Shown piece by piece: positions 12,760 through 24,545 of a DNA stretch of 64,000 nt. Source of the DNA: Epiperipatus broadwayi (taxonomy: Eukaryota > Onychophora > Udeonychophora > Euonychophora > Peripatidae); NCBI GenBank assembly GCA_028023455.1, contig JAQFVV010012422.1, forward strand, positions 9,772,337 through 9,836,336, in the 5' to 3' direction. Below the pieces are notes generated by a model. The model was not told the origin of the DNA and did no database searches. It saw only the letters and a list, made by a program, of their open reading frames with translations. The position numbers were made by a program, and so were the translations under genes. Within the stretch, counting starts at the first letter, position 1. Each line of letters opens with the position of its first letter.

Positions 12760-14230
12760 CTTCTTATGTAGATCATATTTGCTATGTGTAGATATTATTG
12801 ATAATAGCAAATATTGGAAGATTATGTCACTGTCATCTAATGGTAAATTTTATATAGTTTATCATAACTAATTCATGAATTTTCTTGAGTACGGTTATTA
12901 CTTTTGTGTGTAGATGAAACTTCTGGTAAATGGTAATCTTAAACAGGTTATCACTGCTACACATATATGCCGTTGTTGGGATATTATTAATCTTGTGCAG
13001 TTTACCACTATTATTTTGTAAATGTCACGACTAACTAATGATAATCATGTGTTTTATTCATAGATGTTATTTTTGATTAATGAATATTTTTCAGCATATT
13101 ATTACTGTTATTTGTAAAAATGTCCCTAATGGACAAGGTAATCTTAAGTATACTACTTTGTGTAGATATGATTATTGCTTACAGTAATCTTTTTGTGCAG
13201 GTTATCACTGTTGTGTGTAGATGTCATTGTTAGTCAGTAATATTTTTCTTGTTCAAATTATGCATAACTGTGGGCTAATGACCAATGGGTAATCTTGATG
13301 TACATTTTATCATTGTTGTTTGTATGGGACATTTTTGTCTCTTAGTAATCTTCTTAAGCAGATTACTATTATTATGTATAAATATCAGAATTGGATAATA
13401 AGAAATACCTTATACAGATTATTACCATTTTATATAAATATTTTATACAGTTTATTACCATTTTATATAGTTGTCTTTAATAATGATAGTTTTGTTTAAA
13501 TTATGACTGTTGTATGAAAATATCATTATTTGCTAATAGAAATCTTAAGCAGTTTATTATTGTTGTGTATAGGTGACACTGTTAATTGATGATAATATTT
13601 TGTTCAGGTTATGATTGCTATATTTAGATGTTTAATGGTAGTTATTTTGGGCAATTTATCATTATTGTGCAGGTGTTATTCTTAGCTAATGGTAGTCTTG
13701 GATTGTTGTCACTATTATATTATAATATTATTGACTAATGATAATCTGGAGCTAACTAACTATTGTGTGTTGATGTCACTACATGTTAATTTCAAATAGT
13801 TACCACTCCTATTTCAATGATAAATAATAGTAATATTTTTGAAAATCTTATCACAGTTATGTGAAGATGTCATTATTGATCAGTATTAATTCATTTCAGA
13901 TCAATAGTTTAGATGTACTGTTTTGTAATAGTAATCTTGTTTAGATTGAGTATGTATGCCACTTTTGGATAATAACATTGTGCATATCATGTGTTGTTCT
14001 CACTGTTTAGTAGTAATAATCTTGCATAAATTATTATTATTGTATGTAAATGTCACATTTGGTTAATGATAATTTTTTTGGATAGATGACTGCTTTTTAT
14101 ATAGATGATATGTTGGATAAAACAAATTTCATGTTTTTTTGGAAGTGTATGAGTATTCATATGAAAACATTATGTGATATTGGTGATAGTGTTAATCTTT
14201 TTAGTCAAAAGATAGTAAGAGGCTTGTGGT
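12760..14230 (+). repeat. Degenerate ~52-bp minisatellite in intron A-B
   Basis: Successive units contain GTGTAGATGTCA, a short spacer, TAATGGTAATCTTG and TGCAGGTTATCACTGTT, in that order, at a spacing of about 50-57 bp (for example GTAGAT at about 12910, 13160 and 13215). I estimate about 25-28 decayed units. The same unit fills intron A'-B'. The repeated CAG|GTTA-like text mimics splice sites. Confidence 0.75.
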
Positions 14231-15616
14231 TGGCAGAAAATTGGGATCTCTAAAATATAAAAAAGCTGATTATGTATCTTACTTTTGTAATATGTTTGCT
14301 AATTTGCTTGGTTTTTCATATCTTAGAGAATTATAGAATATCAGGCTCTATTACCTTGATTAGTGTAATGTGATGTTTGAATATGTAGTATCAAATGTAA
14401 TATTTTATTGTTTTATTTGAGAATATTTATGGTATACCTTATATATTTTATTATTAATAATAATTATTTAACAAGATTATTATTATTTTATAAAAGATGG
14501 GTGCTTAATGCATAATCATATCAATTCCACTTTAAATCATAAAGAAAAAAATTAAGTAACTGTTTTTCTACTATCTAATGTTTATTGATTACTCAAGTTG
14601 ACAATGGGTTCTAGAATGAAGCCAAGAGAACTTTTCACATTAGCACAGGTTCCCAGAATAATCATTTTATATTTTCTATACTCTTTGGAGATAAGATTAT
14701 TAATAGTTAATCATAAAGTGATCTCAATTTAGATTTTAATAAGATACTAATGATCTGTCGTTTCTATTTTTACAAGTCAAATTATAAAAATGAAATAAAA
14801 TCAATAAATACTAAAATAGTAACTTACCCAGATTTGTGTAAGAATAGTTGGTTTCTGTTGAATGTAAATAAAGACATTGGTTTCCATTGTATTCTTCTGA
14901 AAATAACCTCATTTTAGTTCTTTTTATAAGCTTTTATTTAACTTGTAATTTAATTTTCATCATTTTCCAATTTCTGATCTATTTGAAACTTTGCATAAAT
15001 ATGTATTCCTGATGACAATGTATTCTTTAGACTTTGCAAATAATTTTAGCAATGAAAAAAATCATGAAAAATTAAAATTTTTAATTTTAGGTGGGATTTA
15101 GTATTCCTTATGATACTGTCTTTTCGCTGTATTAAATTGTATTCAAAGTTTTTTCATTTGCAATTTCTGGCTTTTATTCTCATAAAGGCACTAAAAATAA
15201 AAATAAATATTTTTTTTTAGCGTTTATAAATAAAAGCATAAGATGATCACGTTTAGTAATTGTATATATGCCATTCTGTTCATCAGATCACTTGCACCTA
15301 ATACCACATTTTCATATCAATGTCATGTGGAAGTTAGTTGCAACTGTTAAACCACTAAACATCACATGGTCACTATTTCCTATGTTTTATTTAGTTGCAT
15401 ATGATGTGATAAATAGATTGGCTATGAAGAGTTTTAAATATAAGTGATCTAGTGAATAAATTGGCATTGATATCAATTTTTAAACACAATCACCCCATGC
15501 TGTTATTTGTAAAAACCAATGAAAATTGATTTTTTTTATTTGCAATTCTTTTTTTTTTTTTACATTTTAGTTCATTTATGTGAATAAACACATTCTTTAT
15601 TTTTTAATATTTTATT

Positions 15617-15618
15617 CA

Positions 15619-15650
<32 letters not shown>

Positions 15651-15652
15651 TG

Positions 15653-15688
<36 letters not shown>
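15617..15688. repeat. (AT)n microsatellite pair
   Basis: Two (AT)n runs separated by ATATGTATGT, followed by (CA)4. It lies 55 bp upstream of LE exon B. Confidence 0.9.
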
Positions 15689-15693
<5 letters not shown>

Positions 15694-15744
15694 TTATTTA
15701 ATATTGATTATTCATAATCATTTATATACTCTCATAATTTATAG

Positions 15745-15873
15745 GATGTGATTGTAATGATCTTAGTTCAGTTGCTTGTGATGATGAAGGAAATTGTCAA
15801 TGCAGAAATGGTGTTATTGTAATTAAATGTGATCAATGTAAAATTGGCTATTATGGATTTCCAGTCTGTCAGC
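15745..15873 (+). CDS. LE exon B: single laminin-type EGF module
   Basis: A 129-bp exon (43 codons) with phase-1 boundaries, acceptor TTTATAG and donor GTAATG. It encodes CDCNDLSS, CDDEGNCQC, a KCDQC pair and the canonical laminin ending GYYGFPVCQ. It is two residues shorter than the A-type modules, between the GS position and the third cysteine. All eight cysteines are present, but the conserved glycine before the fifth cysteine is lost: the stretch reads GVIVIKC where the duplicate B' has SVTGNKC. That could mean relaxed constraint on this copy. The split codon joins A to give Gly and joins A' to give Pro, so the link to A' is C-Q-P-C-N-C, a typical laminin module link. The product would be extracellular matrix. 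Confidence 0.85.
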
Positions 15874-17055
15874 GTAATGTTTTACTTTTAGTATTTTCTT
15901 TTATTGATATTTACATTTGACTTATGTTTCTACTTATATAGTTTAGATGATTTTATCAGAGAATATGACTTGATTAATTATGATAAAATTGAATGCAAAA
16001 ATTAAATTCATTCAACCATCAGTAGACTTAATTAATTTTTAACTCATTTTTATTTTCCAGAGTACAAGTTGTATTAGATCTGTGCACAAGCCTTTATTTC
16101 CTATGAAATATTAATAATTTTTGAAATTTTATTTTAATACATATTTCATACGTATTTTAAATTATTAATTATAGTTTAAAAATTAATTTTGTTGCAGAAC
16201 ACATGTTGGGAACTCTTCCTATAGGTTATAGATACTTGGACAGGTTTAGTTTTGAAGTACTATGATTGAATTGAAATAGCTAATATTAAGCTCTTAACAA
16301 GATTGACTAGCAATGAGACAAATAAATTTCATCATCATATATTTTTACTGTAAAACCATTCTTTACACTATTTATGAGATTATCAGGGTTCAATGTTGAT
16401 TTGATAGGAACTAATAATAGTAAAGTCAGTAATAGCATATAATAGTCATAATAATATTCATATGTAAATGTTATCTACATTTAGCAGAAAAGATAGACTT
16501 TTGTATATATTATACTTTATTCATGCTTAGCATGCTTTCATGCCTTCATAATTTTTTCATATTACTTAATATTTAAAATATATATTTGTCAAATTTATTT
16601 AAATGATCCATTTCTCTGAAAGTGGTACACATGACTGGTTTTTATTTATAGCCTCATGATATTCTGCAATTGCCTAGACTTTTTTAATTTTATCTTTCAT
16701 ATCCTCTCTCTTCATACATACAATTTTAGTTATGGCCTGAATTGCAATCATGCTCGATAAATATGGATGTGTCTTCTTTATTACCTTGAGATGTGTTATA
16801 TAAATATCTGTGTTGAGCTAGTCTAGTTGATAAATTTACCCATAATTTACCATAATATGCATCATTGCACATGAATTAGTTGCATTAAATTTTGTAAACA
16901 ATTTGGTGTGCTGACTCTGTGGGTAATTTATTATTGTACATATTTATTAGTTTATTTAATGATGAGGGAGTTTGAACACTTATATGTATCTTTACAGATT
17001 CTTTTTAATTTTTGCAAAATTTTTTGAACATAAAGAATAATACAAAACCTAAACT
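15874..17055 (+). other. Start of the 15.8 kb intron between exons B and A'
   Basis: Begins with donor GTAATG. It is A+T-rich intron without recognised elements until the Penelope-like remnant at about 17060. Confidence 0.6.
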
Positions 17056-17059
17056 TGAA

Positions 17060-17375
17060 ATGTTGGAAATATAATTGTATGTATCGAATACCATGTGGAT
17101 GTGGAAAGCAGTATATTGATGAGACTTGCCATCTGTTAGACAGCAATTGAAAGCATACAATCTCGTATTTGTCTAAAGTAGCATACTATGTATATGCTAA
17201 GGAACATATGTTCGATTGGGAAAACAGAAATATATTGATTAGTGAGAGAAAATGCAAAGAAGAAAATTCAAAGAAGCTGCTCATGTGATAACAGCAAATA
17301 ATCCTATAAGTCAACCCAGTGTTGCAATACATAATGCTTGGAACCCTTTAATTAATCTCACTCTTATAAAAAAAT
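17060..17375 (+). pseudogene. Penelope-like element GIY-YIG endonuclease remnant
   Basis: The + strand translation contains CMYRIPCGCGKQYIDET, the cysteine-containing start of the GIY-YIG endonuclease domain of Penelope-like retroelements (family consensus roughly Y.I.C.CGK.YIGET). Further on it has a WEN.NIL-like segment, KFKEAAHVI and a trailing NP...N.HWNPL-like tail typical of the same domain. Gly of YIGET is Asp here, and stops and frame changes interrupt it (for example an in-frame TGA about 30 residues in). It is an inactive fragment; no reverse transcriptase is recognisable next to it. Confidence 0.65.
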
Positions 17376-17457
17376 ATTAAAAAAATTAGAAGAATCAGGA
17401 GAATTTGAACCAACCCTCATAGATAAGTATATGAAATTTCTACTGACTGTTGCCTTT

Positions 17458-17540
17458 GACATAATAGCTCAATTAATTAGAGCATTGCCTTAAAAATTTG
17501 ATATTCAAGAATCTAAAGGTGTAAGTTTGACTTCTATGCT
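17458..17540 (+). other. tRNA-like sequence (probable tRNA-derived SINE head)
   Basis: Contains an A-box/D-arm region TAGCTCAATTAATTAGAGC, whose GCTC and GAGC can pair as a D stem. About 40 nt later comes a weak B-box-like GTGTAAGTTTGACTTC. The anticodon region is enlarged and the acceptor stem is not convincing, so this is not a functional tRNA gene. A decayed SINE head is the best reading. Confidence 0.45.
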
Positions 17541-18789
17541 AATATTGTTACTGGTCAGACCAGTAATACTTGATGAAGAATCAAGGATTATTGTACATAA
17601 TTTACTAAACAATTTTGTCTATCTATGTGTTATTAAATTAACAGACATGTGTATTTGAAAATTTAACTAAAGTGTAACATATTTGCTAACCATTCAACAT
17701 TTAATATAGATGATGGAAATAGTCCAACATATTATCATATCTAATATCCCATCATCACAAACCTTTAGGCAAAAACTAAGTAGGATGTGAATTTATATAT
17801 TTCCTACAATATTTCATTAATTAATCATTTATTAGTAAGTATTTTATTATTTTCTTTTCCAAATATGGCCATTAATTTTACACATGTTTTCTTTTCAAGT
17901 CTTGTTATTTTATGGACCATTTTTATTTTAATTTTCTTTCCATTTCAACCATATTATACATTCTCCGTCAAAGATTATTCTTATAAAATATATTATATTG
18001 TTTTCGTAAATTTTTTGTAAACATATATTTGTGTGAATGAAAATATTTATATATTGTAATTAAAAGAAGTATAATGACAGCCATTTTGTAACTATCATAA
18101 ATATTGATATAGTCATTACAATCACGAGATAACAAAATATCTCATTTCAAAAATAATAAAAATAAAATAATCTTAATCACTGGCATAATTCTCGTAAGAT
18201 TTAGAGTATTTGCAATGTTGGGAAGTCATTGTAACCAATAAAATATATTAACTATAGCAATTGAATAAAGAAATGATAGTGAATAACACTTATCTCCAAT
18301 AATATATTCTTTTAACCAAGAAAATTTCTTTTCCATATATATATAAGACAGTTCATAGTTGCACACTCTGGAGCTATTTGTAAGTACTTAAAAATATAAA
18401 AAAAAATTAATATTCAATATCATCAAGTCGGAAAAGGAAATCAAACTCTTTTATTCAGTTTACGTATGTACATGTGTTTTACCTGGGTGTCACTAGGTTG
18501 TCTAAACTTAAATAAAGTTATATCACATTTGTTCATAGTGTACCTGGTTCAAACCCACTAGGTACATTCTTACAACACATGCACTTGCTTGAATGGAAAA
18601 TGACATCCTGATATTTTAGCTGTGTCAATAAAACTACAAGATCTAAATATTATAAATTCTCATTTAATACTTTTACAGGTGTTACCAGCTCAGCTCAAGT
18701 ACATAGATTGACAAATGCATAGATGCTCTTGCTAATGGCTCACAAACAAACATACTGAGGACCATTCTTTATATATGGCCATTAAACCT
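17541..18789. other. A+T-rich intron sequence
   Basis: No coding domain is recognised. The frame at 17787-18020 is a low-complexity hydrophobic translation of T-rich DNA. A GGTTCAAACCC block near 18548 resembles a B box but no matching A box is clear. Confidence 0.5.
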
Positions 18790-19080
18790 ATTTATTTAAA
18801 TTATTTATTCATTGTAATATAATGGCGATGATGATCTTAGCCACAGCGTTTGCAATTAACTCACAACAACTAATTTAGCCTTCTATAAAACCATAATTAC
18901 TTAAAACTAATTTAAAATGTGACTTAATTACTAATATTTACCAGCGATGATGATGGTATAACTAATCTCACAATATAAAATTTTAGCTTTTTTTTATAAA
19001 CCCTTATTTACTTAAAACATTGTTATATGTAATTGTGATCCAACGCTTAACATTTACTGGCGATGATGAATGATTATAAT
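18790..19080. repeat. ~118-bp tandem repeat, three decayed units
   Basis: The landmark GCGATGATGAT/AA occurs at about 18824, 18944 and 19059. It is accompanied by TTAGC.TT.TATAAACC, TTACTTAAAAC and ATTACT.ATATTTACC / TAACATTTACT at matching offsets. Units are diverged. Confidence 0.65.
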
Positions 19081-19835
19081 TAAATAATAAAATTAAAAAA
19101 TAATAAAAATAACGCAAAAGCCAAACATTGTATAATTATATTTATTAAGATTCTTCCCTTTAATAAAACAAATTTTTAATCATCTAATTAACTGCAATTA
19201 TTATATCAATCAAATAGATTATTAAAATAAAATATCTAATGCTTATGTATGACCAAATAAGATTAAATATATGTGTATGTTCCTACCCATTTTAAACAAG
19301 CTGGTTTAAAATGAAACATTAAAAAAAAAAAAAAAAACATTTCATCTAATGCTTATTCAATATTTCTCCCAGCTTTATTATATATGTCATAAAGGCAATA
19401 TAAAATCATTCACACCATATGTATGAGTTCACCTTCAACTCTATATGCTATTAGGTTTGCTCCCTTAAACAAAAGATTATTAATTACTAAGATTTTAGTC
19501 TAACCTATTTGACTTAACTTAAATGACACATGTCTGTATAAACAGTCACTCCACACACACACTCATAAAATGTTAGCAACATATATTATATTAAAATGTT
19601 TCCCTTCATATTATTTCTTCATAAACAAATTATATACATAAAAAAAAAAAATTAAATCTTGAGCAAAGCAACATTTTTATCAAATTTAAATATGCAGGAT
19701 AAATATAATAAAAAAAAAACATCATAAAATATATATTGACATATTGCTCAAGTACCGTTGTTTAAATTAATAAATGACAATAAAAAAAGGATATATTAAA
19801 TTACAATAAAAAAATATTCAAAGATAATGAAATAA
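19081..19835. other. A+T-rich intron sequence
   Basis: Several poly-A stretches and no coding signal. Nothing recognised. Confidence 0.5.
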
Positions 19836-19947
19836 GGCAAAACTCTTCATACAGTAGTGCCACCCCATGCCAACCAGAGTAATCAATGGATGCCAGAAGG
19901 TTTGTGCGTAAAATCCCTATCTAGTGCATACTCATCCAATATCCTGG
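19836..19947 (+). repeat. Dispersed repeat, copy 1 (~110 bp)
   Basis: Matches 42320-42430 in the same orientation: GGCAAAACTCT, ACAGTAGT, CAGAGTAATCAA.GGATGCC, AGAAGG, CCCTAT, and CTCATCCAATATCC. At the second site it abuts a decayed Gypsy reverse transcriptase, so it may be part of such an element. Here there is no pol sequence beside it. Confidence 0.7.
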
Positions 19948-21159
19948 ATCTGAGAGCACTACACCTAGCTCTTAGGATCTAATGCAACTCTCCAGAAGCC
20001 ACCATTTATCTCTACTTAACTACAAAACTATGAGAATTAAAGTTGATAAAATTAAGTATGGAGATATTTATGAATACTTAAATGTTTTTTTTTTTGTTTA
20101 GAAAATCCAGATTTATTAATGATTGTATATTATATGTTTCTGGACATTTCTGTTAATTAATTAAATGATCATCAAAGTAAATGGCCTGATAAAATTATTT
20201 GGAGTGATGCATCTTGAGATTTATGTCTTCTTTTCTTCTCCCATACACAAATGATAATTAATTGTGCATTTTATATGATAGGATTTAATAAATATCAGTC
20301 TTATCTGCAATTGACATTGTATTAAACTTTATATGAAATGAAAAGTAAGGAATTAAGATAATTAAAAAAATGATAAACCAATAATTTTTATGGTGGACAG
20401 ATATTGGATAATGTCTATGTGATAAGAAAATATAAAAGGGATCAAAGTGTAGGAAATTTTTTCTTATGATTTCATTAAGTTAGCAACAGAAAGACCAACA
20501 GGGCAAATGTTAAGATTATTAGTTTCTATCCTTTTATCTAAATGACCTTTATGAAGCCTGGTTGCCATGAATGCAAAAACTTATAATTGCTTTAAAATGC
20601 ACAAGCAGATATATAAATTGTAATATTTTTCAAAAAATATATTTCCTTTTTTTATCATTTACTTTTTATTTTGAAATTTTTAATGGAGAATACAAAAATC
20701 TATTTTTAAAGACATTATTTAAAATTAATAGAAAAATTAAAACGTTATATATTTCGATAGTAACCCATTGATTCAATAGTGTTAAAAATAACTATTTAAA
20801 AAAAAAATTAGAAATTTTAATCTTGTTAATTTTAATAAAAGCAGGTAATAATCTGTTATTGGGTATAAAAATAAATATAAATAATCAAGTATTTGTTCTG
20901 ATAAGAATTTTATTTGAATAATTTTTTCATGTAAATTGTATTATAAATATGGATAATTTTATCATGCAGAAAACAACCTGGAGGACAATATCATCTGAAA
21001 GAAACCTGTTGCCAGGCCTACCTAATGAAAATTTTGCGTACAAAATACAATCGATTGAAAAAGTTCAAATTTGCATAATTTTTCCATCATCTGCTTTGCA
21101 CTATATAAACAAGTGTTGACAAATACAGTGTTTTTTTTCTCTTTAGTTCTTTGTTTGAA

Positions 21160-21160
<1 letters not shown>
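19948..21160. other. A+T-rich intron sequence
   Basis: No recognised gene or element. The frame at 20571-20771 is lysine/isoleucine/phenylalanine-rich translation of A+T-rich DNA. Confidence 0.5.

Positions 21161-21250
<90 letters not shown>
21161..21250. repeat. 90-nt poly-C tract
   Basis: Ninety consecutive C, in a genome that is otherwise overwhelmingly A+T. It is followed to about 21345 by runs of C, T, A and AAAATTTT-like homopolymer blocks. The proline- and glycine-rich frames crossing it are artefacts of the tract. It could be a true homopolymer or, more likely, a sequencing/assembly error zone. Confidence 0.95.
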
Positions 21251-22611
21251 TTCCTTTTACCCCCCCCCCTTCTCCCCCCCAAAACCAATTTTTTTTCCCA
21301 CAAAAAAAAAAACCAAAAAAAATTTTAAAAAATTTTTTAATTTCTTCATTTTAATTACATAGCTGGAAACCATCATGGTCAATTAGAAGTAAAACCATCA
21401 GATATTTGTTTTCCAGGGCAGATAGCAGGTTCATTATCAACTTCAACATGACTTTCAATGGAAACATAATTACGTATTTAATAGTTGGAGATGATAATAT
21501 TCAAAATTATTTTTTTTGTAATCTTGAAATTATTTATATTTATAATTGAAAATTGTACCCTCTTTTAAAATCATGTAATAATTAATGCACTACAATGAAT
21601 GGACTGGATTTTATTGTTTGGCAATTTCGTAGAAATCATTAATCAAGTCCATTTCTAAAATTTCTGATGCAACCTAATAGCTATGTTTTGACAATTCCTG
21701 AAAGAAACTGAAATTGTTGGAATATTAAAGTGATGTAATGACCTTCTCTCTTCTTTAATATAATCAGAAGAAAATGTAATTGCCTGGGGAATCCACAACT
21801 TAATTATCTCCTTAATGGATTATTTAAAACAATTTGTGATAAACAATATCATCATTTATCTTTAAGCAAAAATACCATGTCATGAATGGATTAATGTGAG
21901 TAATAATTTTTTTTTTTTTCACCTATGAAATAAATCTTTAGAAATGGACAACAAATAATTTGCCATTTACTATAATCTGAAGTTTAAAATGTAAAAAATT
22001 ATGATGAAGTTTATCTGAAATTTTTTTATTAATCTGAAACCTATTGGAAGAAATAAAATATGTACATTGACTTGGATAAAATTATTCATAAACTTTCATT
22101 GCATAGTCACAATTATACGTATGATTTGTTGTTCTTATTTTTTTATATATATATAATAAATTTAGTTATAAGCATTATGATTATTAATCAATATTAACTC
22201 ATCAACAATAAGCGGATCAAATAGTGTGTTTTTCTTTTATTCAATCTACTGTGATATCTAAATATATTGTATAATGATAGATTGTTCCTTTATGATTATA
22301 TTTGTTACATAATATTCCTAAATTCTTCTATTTGGTATGAGATTCTTTTGTTTCATATACCTCATATTTTATTGCCATATATCCTATGGTATCACAGTGT
22401 GTACATGTTAATATAAATATTTGAAATACAGGCACTCGGAGCCTAAATTGTAAATATGTTAATATAAATGAATAAATATTTTATTTATTTTGTTTAAATG
22501 TATTTATGATAATAATGCTAAACTTAATAAATAGTAACTATTCCAAGGCTACAGATCTAGTAGAATGTTTTGTTTGAGATCTTAATGTTGTAAAAATAGG
22601 CTATGTAGATA
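21251..22611. other. Homopolymer-rich zone, then A+T-rich intron
   Basis: 21251-21345 looks like low-quality sequence downstream of the poly-C run. The rest is ordinary A+T-rich sequence without recognised features. Confidence 0.5.
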
Positions 22612-22727
22612 TTGCACTTGCTTAGTGAAAGATAAATGTTCTATAAATAAGAAGATTAACAAAACAATGTTGCACTTGCTTAGTGAAAGATAAATGTTCT
22701 CTAAATAAAAAGATTAACAAAACAACA
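22612..22727. repeat. 58-bp tandem duplication
   Basis: Two near-identical units, each starting TTGCACTTGCTTAGTGAAAG and ending in AACAAAACAA. They differ by only a few bases, so the duplication is fairly recent. Confidence 0.9.
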
Positions 22728-22936
22728 TTATTAGAATAGTATATTTCAAATACAGGAAATAATGAGAACCTATAAGACCTAGACTAATCTATTGTTTAAT
22801 TTTAATAGATTTTAAAATAATTAGGATTATTCAAGATTCTACCCATAAATAGCCTTCTTTATTGGTTTAAATATTTGTATGAACAACACTTACTGTTACA
22901 CATCAGTGTGTCTTCCTGTGATTTTTACTTTAGAAC

Positions 22937-24474
22937 TATAACACCCACTGACATATCTATATTCCTCCATTATGGACTCTCACCCGAAGCTTCGACGAGA
23001 GGTATTTATGAGCATGGTTCGAACCCATCTCACGCGCCAATCTTACCAGTAGGTAGGAATTACCTCCTCGAAAACATATATATATATAGGTTCTGATGTC
23101 TATCTGATGTGGTGACGCACCGAACTAGCTCAATCTCAAGGTTGGGGACTTCTGTCTATCTAGAGAACAAGGCTATAAAATTAACACACACTGTCTTACG
23201 CATATATTTTGCGATAGCTTAAAGCTCGAAATCCTTAATCTAACCCGGGTCTGATGGGATTTATTCTACTTGATCATATACCCTCCCAACAAATCTCATT
23301 CGGACCTACATATATGATTGCTATGCAAACACTCAGGCCATCCATTATCATACACACATATATATATCACGCTCATTCATCCACACATCAAATAATGCAA
23401 ATACATATATATGTGAGCGGTATGATTAATATAGTCATATATCTAACTTTAAATATAAAATTTTAATATAGCAATTAACTGAGGTAAGACGAATTCTTTA
23501 TTGAGATACATATACAGAAAATAGTTGGTGACGTGTCACTTTACCTGGACTCACTCGATTAAACAAGTCTGTATTGACGTCTGGCCACGAACTTAATCTG
23601 GTGGATCTCACGGAAGGCAAACAGTTCCAATGGTCATTAGGTCCGGCGACAGGTTTCAGAGGTGGAGTAGTTGGTGTACTCTTTCGCAAAGGTCTAAATC
23701 TCGAACGATTTTGGTCAACATTTCCTCGATGGAACAAAATCTCTTGATTTATTATGACAGTTCGCAAATCCGGTCAGGTGAATTCATGACAAGTATCCTC
23801 GGAGTCGAGTAATGACTAGCGCACAATCCAATTACCCCGACATTTTCTGACTAAAAAATATTAAAACTTCTTAAGAAAAATCTTTGCGTCCTCCTTGTTA
23901 GGATTCAAGCCGCTTTCCTCTCTTTTTTTTTTTTCTTTTTCTCTACTCGAGCGCAAGACAAAAAAGTTCTTTTGTATTCACCTTTAACTTTTCAAAATCT
24001 TTCTGCATATTCCTACGCCGCTGACCAGTCCTTCCATTGTTCTTCAACACAAAAAAAAAACTATATCCACGGACCAGTTTTCCGCCTTCCCGGCGCCAGT
24101 TATTACCAAACTGCCTACAGCAATTCACTCATCTTATTTCAGTTCTCACATGTTCACAAGGTGACTCAACAAAAGAAAACACGTGTTACCAAAATTATTA
24201 ATAAACTCAAAAAAAAAACTATGTGAATAAAATCTATCTAAGAATAATTAATTGCGCTTTATACAGCTCTACATATATAAGTGATCGCAACCCCTCCGAT
24301 ATTAACTACATATTTTTATACTCACACATACGCTATATCTACATTACTTGTAACCGGGTTCGAATGACCGTTTACATATATTCTTTTATTTATTTGTTTA
24401 TACATGGTCCCTACATTAACACTATCAATTATGTCATATTTTACATATGCGTGTATTCGAACCCGTTTGTTACA
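22937..24474 (-). repeat. 3' LTR of the Gypsy element (element orientation)
   Basis: 1538 bp, bounded by TATAACACCC and GTTTGTTACA on the + strand. It matches 28730-30272. Open frames inside it (for example 23498-23767 minus) recur in the other LTR only because the LTRs are copies. Confidence 0.92.
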
Positions 24475-24484
24475 TACCCCCCTG
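24475..24484 (-). other. Polypurine tract of the Gypsy element
   Basis: On the minus strand AGGGGGGTA lies directly before the 3' LTR. It is the expected primer site for plus-strand DNA synthesis. Confidence 0.75.
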
Positions 24485-24545
24485 GTGCGATAGCCTTCAA
24501 ATACCTTCTTTGTATTTGAATGGCTTCTTAAACGACTCTTCTCCT

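Larger units (their letters stand above)
12472..15744 (+). other. Intron A-B of the LE gene
   Basis: Starts with donor GTAATA and ends in a TTTATAG acceptor. Its middle (12760-14230) is a degenerate minisatellite. The rest is A+T-rich. Several segments are homologous to intron A'-B', including the last ~50 bases before the acceptor (CATAATCATTT...CTCATAATTTATAG versus CATAATCATTT...GTCATAATTTTTAG). This supports duplication of exon and intron together. Confidence 0.75.

Noticed and set aside
18470-18600. tRNA-like element around GGTTCAAACCC
   Set aside because: The B-box-like block is isolated; no D arm or A box at the right distance.
21022-21354. Polyproline and polyglycine open frames on both strands
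   Set aside because: They are translations of the 90-nt poly-C tract, with no supporting domain or splice context.
23498-23767. 89-codon minus-strand frame present at both LTRs
   Set aside because: Repeated only because LTRs are copies; no recognised protein. Position suggests untranslated leader/LTR sequence.
24339-24370. GGTTCGAA-type B box in the LTRs (also near 23017)
   Set aside because: No matching A box; the blocks are part of the LTR sequence and not tRNA genes.
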